Below are positions 7,293-11,161 of a stretch of 11,161 nt of DNA, piece after piece (within the stretch, counting starts at the first letter, position 1; each line of letters starts with the position of its first letter). Source of the DNA: JAJFUB01 sp964622325 (lineage in GTDB: Bacteria; Armatimonadota; Zipacnadia; Zipacnadales; UBA11051); the NCBI GenBank assembly GCA_964622325.1, contig CAZUOJ010000117.1:1-11161 (forward strand). Reading direction: 5' to 3'. The notes below the pieces were generated by a model. The model was not told the DNA's origin, ran no database searches, and saw only the letters and a list, made by a program, of their open reading frames with translations. A program made the position numbers and the translations under genes.

Positions 7293-7352
7293 AGCCGCAG
7301 AGAGAGTCAATGCGGCTATTAATAATTGCGTATGAGGGCCATGCCTGACGCA
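7293..7352 (+). promoter_or_regulatory. Two-hairpin element in the leader of the HNH-repeat gene
   Basis: AGCCGCA (7293-7299) pairs exactly with TGCGGCT (7311-7317) around an 11-base loop. TGCGT (7327-7331) pairs with ACGCA (7348-7352) around an inner GGC/GCC stem (7337-7339, 7343-7345). Both lie in the inferred untranslated leader, 34 bases or more before the start codon. I do not recognise a known riboswitch class. Confidence 0.35.
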
Positions 7353-7385
7353 TTTATATTCAGATGAACAAAATGGAGGATAACA

Positions 7386-8186
7386 ATGCGACGGAAGAAA
7401 TGGACACGGGAGAAAATTCTGGAGATTATCCGGGGGCTGGCCGAAGCTGGCCATTCCTTAAGCACCCGCCATATGGCAGAGCTGGGCTATAGCGGGATGG
7501 TCACGACCTCCTACAAGCCGGAATTCTTTGGCGGCTGGCGCCAAGCCATTGTGGCGGCGGGATATGACCCCAAGGTCGTCTGCAAGCGCAAGCGCAAGTG
7601 GACTAAGGAGACGATTTTGCAGCGCATTCGCGAGCTGTATGAGGCCGGGGAGGATTTGTCCCATTCGGCCGCCAAGCGGAATCATCAATATCTTGTGGTA
7701 GTGGCGATTAATAAGAACTTTTTCGGTAGCTGGCGCAAAGCGATTGAGGCCGCGGGGCTGGATTATGAGAAAATCAGCAAACATGAATACTGGAGCAAAG
7801 AGCGGATTTGCCAGCGGATCCGCGAGCTTTACGAGCAGGGCGAGCCGCTGAGCCACGAGGAAGCCAAGCGGCATCACGGGGCGCTAGTTTCGGCCGCCAG
7901 CAGTCCGCGTTATTTCGGCAGCTGGGGCGCCGCTATCCGCGCCGCCGGACTGGATTACGACAAAATCCGGAAAATTAATCGCTGGAATAAAGAAAAAATT
8001 ATTGAAAGAATCAAACAGCTGCATGCCGCGGGCCAGGATGTCAGTTTGACGAATATGCGTCGTTTGGGCCAGCGAGGCCTGATAGAGGCGGCGTGTCGGG
8101 AGGAGAATTTCGGGAGCTGGGAAGCGGCATTGCGCGCCGCCGGCATTGAGATAGAGCAGCCCGAAGCGGTCGCCAATCCCTCGTAA
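7386..8186 (+). CDS. Four-repeat HNH/homing-endonuclease-associated-repeat protein, nuclease domain absent
   Basis: All 266 residues are built from four tandem copies of a 64-66-residue module, with no other domain. Each copy starts with a Trp followed by Ser/Thr/Asn and Lys/Arg-Glu (Trp6, Trp72, Trp136, Trp200). It continues with a helix like ERIRELYEAG and ends in F-F/F-G-S/G-W...A-A-G (signature Trp51, Trp116, Trp180, Trp245; FFGGW, FFGSW, YFGSW, NFGSW). This is the pattern of the homing-endonuclease-associated repeat (Pfam HNH_repeat), thought to be a DNA-binding helical module that often accompanies HNH nucleases. The N-terminal part is strongly basic (RRKK, CKRKRK at 66-71), fitting nucleic-acid binding. 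The ATG is preceded by GGAGGA (7375-7380) at 5 bases. The protein stands alone, behind its own strong promoter and long leader. A role as a transcription factor or nucleoid-type DNA binder is inference; a relic of a homing element is the alternative. Confidence 0.82.
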   Translation: MRRKKWTREKILEIIRGLAEAGHSLSTRHMAELGYSGMVTTSYKPEFFGGWRQAIVAAGYDPKVVCKRKRKWTKETILQRIRELYEAGEDLSHSAAKRNHQYLVVVAINKNFFGSWRKAIEAAGLDYEKISKHEYWSKERICQRIRELYEQGEPLSHEEAKRHHGALVSAASSPRYFGSWGAAIRAAGLDYDKIRKINRWNKEKIIERIKQLHAAGQDVSLTNMRRLGQRGLIEAACREENFGSWEAALRAAGIEIEQPEAVANPS

Positions 8187-8193
8187 GGGATTG
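8174..8193 (+). repeat. Perfect 8-bp hairpin with the stop codon at its loop
   Basis: CAATCCCT (8174-8181) pairs with AGGGATTG (8186-8193) around a CGTA loop; the TAA stop of the repeat protein occupies 8184-8186. Outer GCC/GGC bases can extend the stem with a small bulge. No U tract follows, so it is more likely a 3'-end stabiliser or an imperfect terminator than a classical intrinsic terminator. Confidence 0.5.
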
Positions 8194-8387
8194 TTGGCAA
8201 AACAAGAGGCTAAAAATGAGGCAAAGAGGGCCCGCTCGTCGGGACTGATTGTGTAGTTGCCCTTTACCCTAACTGGCCATAATATGGAACTGATTAGAGG
8301 CCCAATTGAGCCGCTAAAAGCCAGCGCCAAATGGGCACAAAAGGAAAACGGCTTGACATTTTTCAATGAGGGATGAGGCAAAATCTC

Positions 8388-8412
8388 AGGGCAGGCAAAA
8401 AAGGCCTGCCCT
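8388..8412. terminator. 9-bp hairpin, terminator-like without a clear U tract
   Basis: AGGGCAGGC (8388-8396) pairs perfectly with GCCTGCCCT (8404-8412) around the loop AAAAAAG. It lacks a following T run on the plus strand and has only GAGATTTTG on the minus strand. It may mark the end of the transcript from the repeat-protein gene. Confidence 0.35.
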
Positions 8413-8453
8413 AAACTGTGTTTCTGCCCACATAAAGAAGTCTCAACGAAACT

Positions 8454-8482
8454 TTGCGCAGGCTGTTTATTTTTTATATAAG
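8454..8482 (+). promoter_or_regulatory. Weak candidate promoter inside the intergenic region
   Basis: TTGCGC (8454-8459) lies 17 bases before TATAAG (8477-8482), inside an AT-rich tract. It could start a small RNA or an extended leader for the nuclease gene. The -35 element is poor. Confidence 0.22.
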
Positions 8483-8488
8483 TGAAAA

Positions 8489-8706
8489 TCGGTTCCTGGC
8501 GCACACTCGCGCAAGCCTGGGCGAAGGACTTGCCAAAAGGAAGCAAAAACACAACGATGCCGCGTATGCGTGAAAAAATATCATCAAGGCCAGGGCAAGG
8601 CGTTCATTTGTCTCAGGATTGGGGGAACGCGCCCCAAAAGGCTCGTCAGGGTGAAAAAGCTATTCTATATTTTTCCTGACAAGCCGAAAGAAAGCCCGCC
8701 GGCTTT
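8489..8706 (+). ncRNA. Possible structured RNA or leader upstream of the nuclease gene
   Basis: Three local hairpins follow each other. TTGGGG/CCCCAA (8619-8624, 8632-8637) has a 7-base loop. A stem of about 11 bp with a small bulge has arms 8645-8658 and 8670-8680 (GTCAG..GAAAAA with TTTTTCCTGAC). AAAGCC/GGCTTT (8691-8696, 8701-8706) comes last. It does not match RNase P RNA, tmRNA, SRP RNA or 6S RNA by eye. The boundaries are guesses from the weak upstream promoter and the last hairpin. Confidence 0.2.
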
Positions 8707-8722
8707 AGGGGAAAAGGATGTC

Positions 8723-8750
8723 TTGAACGGGCAAAATGTGTTATTATAAG
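8723..8750 (+). promoter_or_regulatory. Candidate promoter of the bifunctional nuclease gene
   Basis: TTGAAC (8723-8728) and TATAAG (8745-8750) are separated by 16 bases, and the start would fall near 8757, about 30 bases before the ATG. Confidence 0.42.
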
Positions 8751-8787
8751 CAGCGTAAAAATCTGGCAATAGAAATGGGCGATCCTT

Positions 8788-9324
8788 ATGGTAAGGATGC
8801 AAGTTTATCGAGTAGGGCTTGATACGCAACGACGTGTACCGTTTGTCTTATTAGCAGATGCGGATATTGAGCTGCTGTTGCCGATTTTCATCGGACCTTT
8901 TGAAGCGCACGCCATAGCCAGCGTCATCGAAAAAGTCGAATTCCCGCGGCCTCTGACCCATGATTTGTTGCGCGCGGTGATAGAAGAGGTCGGCTATCAG
9001 GTGGAGCGGGTCGTGGTGACAGAGCTGCGCGATCAGACCTTTTACGCCAGCTTGTTTTTAGGCGGGCAGGGGCGGAGCGTGGAAATTGATGCTCGGCCGA
9101 GCGATGCCATTGCGCTGGCGCTGCGCGCCCAGGCCCCCATTTATGTGGAGGAGGAGGTGCTGGAGGCGGCGGCGATTCCAGCCAGTGATATTCAGGGGGA
9201 GAAGGCGGGCGAGGATGTCCAGCGGCTGCGGGAATTGCTGGGCAATCTGCCGGAAGAGCCTGAATTCGAGATGCTGGAAGGCGAAGAAGAGGAATTTGAC
9301 GAGCCCGAGGAAGAGAAAGATTAA
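8788..9324 (+). CDS. Bifunctional nuclease (DUF151/BFN) domain protein
   Basis: This 178-residue protein matches the BFN domain over residues 1-135. It begins with the family-typical MV-x-M. It then has LPIFIGPFEAHAIA, RPLTHDLL, LRDQTFYASL, IDARPSDAIALALRA and APIYVEEEVLEAA in the usual order. Bacterial and plant members are described as having RNase and DNase activity, and some are stress-related regulators, but in vivo substrates are poorly known. A tail of about 40 residues is very acidic (runs of Glu/Asp to the end). The ATG at 8788 lacks a clear ribosome site; ATG 8797 (Met4) is possible, but homologous spelling favours Met1. A promoter is visible just upstream. The next gene starts 77 bases after the stop and may be co-transcribed. 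The protein is small, soluble and cytoplasmic. Confidence 0.9.
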   Translation: MVRMQVYRVGLDTQRRVPFVLLADADIELLLPIFIGPFEAHAIASVIEKVEFPRPLTHDLLRAVIEEVGYQVERVVVTELRDQTFYASLFLGGQGRSVEIDARPSDAIALALRAQAPIYVEEEVLEAAAIPASDIQGEKAGEDVQRLRELLGNLPEEPEFEMLEGEEEEFDEPEEEKD

Positions 9325-9389
9325 ACGCGGCTAAGAGGCCAAAGCCTGCAGGGGACAACGAGCTATTTTCCCGCGGACAGAAGCCGCAC

Positions 9390-9396
9390 AGGAGGT
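9390..9396 (+). promoter_or_regulatory. Shine-Dalgarno fixing a GTG start
   Basis: AGGAGGT lies 5 bases before the GTG at 9402. The next in-frame ATG (9435) would cut into the first membrane helix, so the GTG is preferred. Confidence 0.75.
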
Positions 9397-9401
9397 AGGG
9401 A

Positions 9402-11161
9402 GTGACACGAACCAGCAAGTTATTGTTTTACGGGATGGGGGCTATCTTTGCGCTAATCCTCATCCAGAAGATTTTCATAATGTATACAGATTATTTATGG
9501 TATCAGTCGCTGGGGCAGGCGTCTGTATTCACCACCATCTTGGGCACGCGGATCTGGCTGGGGCTGCTGGTGGGGGGATTATTTTTTGTGTTTCTGTACG
9601 GGAATTTACGCCTGGCCCGCCGGCCTTTGCCCGCAGATTTGAAGCTCATCGGCAAGCGGCTTTTGCCTGAAGAGGAACGGGAGCAAATCGAAGAATTTGC
9701 GGATCGCGGCCTGCTGTTATTTGCGCTGACGGGGGGCGTTATGGCGGCCATTGTGGCGTCCGGGCGCTGGCGAGAATGGCTCTTGTTCCGCCACGGGGGC
9801 GCTTTCGGCGAAACGGATCCGCTTTATGGCCTGGATATCGGCTTTTATGTCTTCAAATTAAGCTTTATCAATTACATCACACAATCCATTTTTTATGGCC
9901 TGCTCATTACTTTAGCGGCATCATTTCTTGTGCTGCTTTATCAAGAGGCGGTCCGCATCGTCGGCAATACCGTGCATGCCATTCCGCGGGCGCGCAAGCA
10001 ACTGTTGATATTGCTGGGCCTGACGCTGCTCACGAAAGCGTATGCCTATCGGCTGGCGCAGTACCAATTGCTCTATTCCACGCGCGGCGAGGAATTCTTC
10101 GGGGCTTCTTATGCCGATGTGCATGGTCGCTTGCCCGTCTTGTGGATTTTGCTGGTGTTAGCCATTGCGGCGGGCCTGTTTATGTTTGTGGCCATCCGGC
10201 TGCGAGGCTTCAAGCTGCCCGTTGGCGCCGTCCTCGCGCTCATCTTAGTCTCCATTTTAGGCGGCTGGCTGTATCCGGCAATGATCCAGCAATTTATTGT
10301 CAAGCCGAATCAGCTGGCCCTGGAAACGCCATTTATTAAACATAATATCGCCGCCACCCTGAAGGCCTATCAGCTTGAGGTGGTGAAGCGCCGCAGCCAC
10401 ACGGTGCGGATGGATCTGGATGCGGAGGCGCTGCAGGCGAATCGGGAGACCGTCGAAAATATCCGGCTGTGGGATCATCGGCCCCTGGAGACGACTTTCC
10501 AGCAGACACAGGCTTTACGCAGCTATTATCGTTTTAGCGATGTGGATGTGGATCGTTATGTAGTGCAGGGGCGGGAGCGGCAGGTGATGCTGGCGGCCCG
10601 GGAGCTGGATTATTCGGGCATTGTGCGGCCCACCTGGGTCAGCCGGCATTTGCTGTATACGCATGGCTATGGGCTGTGTATGGCGCCGGTGAACGAAGTC
10701 GTGGGGGAGGGAATGCCCAATTACTGGATTAAGGATTTTCCGCCGGAGTCGCCAGTGGGCTTTAAAGTCACGCGTCCGCAACTGTATTATTTCACGAGTT
10801 TGCATCCGCGGCTGATTGAATTTATCAGTTCGCGGGAGCGGCCAATTACGGAAGATGAAGTGACGCCGCCGGCAGCGGCGCCGCCGGGGCCTGAGGGTCC
10901 GGGCGCGGAGCCACGTCCGGCGCCTGCCGCTGGCGGAACCACGCGGGCAGCGCGTATGCCCAATGTGGATGTTTCGTATGTAATTGTGAACACAAAGGAA
11001 TGGGAATTTGATTATCCGCGGGCAGAACAAACGGCTGCGGGCGGCGCCGCGGAGGGCAATGTGACTACTCGCTACGCCGGAAAAGGCGATGTGCAGCTCT
11101 CCAATTTCTTCCGGCGCTTTTGCTTTTTTGTGCGTTTTCGCCATCTGCCGATTTTGCTGAC
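9402..11161 (+). CDS. UPF0182 family integral membrane protein (3' end outside window)
   Basis: The frame runs open from a GTG at 9402 to the window edge, giving 586 residues; family members usually have about 900-1000, so roughly a third is missing. It begins MTRTSKLLFYG and has seven hydrophobic segments at about 7-27, 50-67, 102-120, 157-180, 197-213, 244-265 and 272-291. This is the membrane half typical of UPF0182. The hallmark DYLWYQSLG (30-38) follows helix 1. After residue 300 comes the large extracytoplasmic part with family blocks such as PFIKHNI, IRLWDHRPL, YVIVNTKEWEFDYP (526-539) and FFRRFCFFVRF near the edge. Between the LYYF block (461-464) and YVIVNT there are about 60 residues where relatives usually have only a few. 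This insertion is rich in Pro, Ala and Gly and probably disordered. The function of the family is unknown. The gene may share a transcript with the nuclease gene 77 bases upstream. Confidence 0.9.
   Translation, partial: MTRTSKLLFYGMGAIFALILIQKIFIMYTDYLWYQSLGQASVFTTILGTRIWLGLLVGGLFFVFLYGNLRLARRPLPADLKLIGKRLLPEEEREQIEEFADRGLLLFALTGGVMAAIVASGRWREWLLFRHGGAFGETDPLYGLDIGFYVFKLSFINYITQSIFYGLLITLAASFLVLLYQEAVRIVGNTVHAIPRARKQLLILLGLTLLTKAYAYRLAQYQLLYSTRGEEFFGASYADVHGRLPVLWILLVLAIAAGLFMFVAIRLRGFKLPVGAVLALILVSILGGWLYPAMIQQFIVKPNQLALETPFIKHNIAATLKAYQLEVVKRRSHTVRMDLDAEALQANRETVENIRLWDHRPLETTFQQTQALRSYYRFSDVDVDRYVVQGRERQVMLAARELDYSGIVRPTWVSRHLLYTHGYGLCMAPVNEVVGEGMPNYWIKDFPPESPVGFKVTRPQLYYFTSLHPRLIEFISSRERPITEDEVTPPAAAPPGPEGPGAEPRPAPAAGGTTRAARMPNVDVSYVIVNTKEWEFDYPRAEQTAAGGAAEGNVTTRYAGKGDVQLSNFFRRFCFFVRFRHLPILL

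Larger units (their letters stand above)
6819..7385. other. 567-base AT-rich intergenic region and leader of the HNH-repeat gene
   Basis: I see no credible gene here. From left to right it holds a short CGCC/GGCG stem (6824-6837), a GTTTTAAAAC palindrome (6845-6854), a 9-bp inverted repeat, a 15-bp tandem duplication, a strong promoter and a leader with hairpins. Base composition from about 6838 to 7180 is much richer in A+T than the flanking genes. The leftward open frame in this stretch is low-complexity Phe/Ile-rich and looks accidental. Confidence 0.6.
8187..8787. other. 601-base intergenic region with several hairpins
   Basis: I found no convincing protein gene on either strand. Short open frames have no ribosome site, and their sequence is not protein-like. 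The stretch holds a 9-bp hairpin at 8388-8412, a possible promoter at 8454-8482, three consecutive hairpins between 8619 and 8706, and a likely promoter for the next gene. The part 8200-8380 shows nothing I recognise. Confidence 0.5.

Noticed and set aside
7884..8552. 222-codon leftward open frame overlapping the repeat protein and the gap
   Set aside because: Half lies antisense to the four-repeat gene and the other half has no family-like sequence or upstream ribosome site.
8482..8679. 65-codon rightward open frame in the second gap
   Set aside because: No ribosome site, no recognisable composition, and it overlaps several RNA hairpins.
1..11161. Mobile element, CRISPR array or phage-defence island
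   Set aside because: No transposase, integrase, cas gene, terminal inverted repeats or spaced repeats were seen; the HNH-type repeats lack a nuclease domain.

Overview
The window is a stretch of bacterial chromosome with about eight genes. Coding DNA is moderately GC-rich and uses clear Shine-Dalgarno sequences; two intergenic stretches are longer, and one of them is very AT-rich. Gene content (a lipoprotein with a lipobox, a large secreted glycosidase-like protein with a carbohydrate-binding C-terminus, a UroD/MtaA-type methyltransferase, a DUF151 bifunctional nuclease and a UPF0182 membrane protein) suggests a free-living, polysaccharide-degrading heterotroph from a little-cultivated lineage (Armatimonadota, Sumerlaeota, Planctomycetota or Chloroflexota are all plausible). 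The sequence alone does not settle the phylum. I saw no rRNA, tRNA, insertion sequence, CRISPR array or integrase.

Layout. Positions 1-1027 (minus strand) hold the 5' part of an M14 zinc-carboxypeptidase-like gene with an unusual N-terminal glutamine-amidotransferase/ThuA-like domain; its 3' end lies outside the window. A divergent promoter region (1028-1288) separates it from a three-gene plus-strand operon (1289-5639): a GHMP sugar kinase of the heptose-kinase-like group, a chagasin-like (I42) peptidase-inhibitor lipoprotein, and a 943-residue exported TIM-barrel glycosidase-like protein with an inserted beta module and a C-terminal carbohydrate-binding-type domain. A UroD/MtaA-like methyltransferase follows at 5829-6818.

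The 567-base gap after it is AT-rich. It carries a 9-bp inverted repeat, a perfect 15-bp tandem duplication, a strong extended -10 promoter and a roughly 220-nt leader with hairpins. This leads into a protein made entirely of four tandem homing-endonuclease-associated (HNH_repeat-type) modules (7386-8186). A second 600-base gap (8187-8787) holds several hairpins and possibly a small RNA. It is followed by a bifunctional-nuclease-domain protein (8788-9324) and the N-terminal 586 residues of a UPF0182 seven-helix membrane protein, which runs off the right edge.

How the genes may work together: the kinase, inhibitor lipoprotein and glycosidase are tightly spaced and probably co-transcribed. Outer-surface or periplasmic glycan cleavage with cytoplasmic phosphorylation of a released sugar is a reasonable inference, while the peptidase inhibitor could shield the exported machinery. 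The most unusual items are the nuclease-less four-repeat DNA-binding-type protein behind its long structured leader, the peptidase domain fusion, the module inserted in the glycosidase barrel, and the Pro/Ala-rich insertion in the UPF0182 protein.
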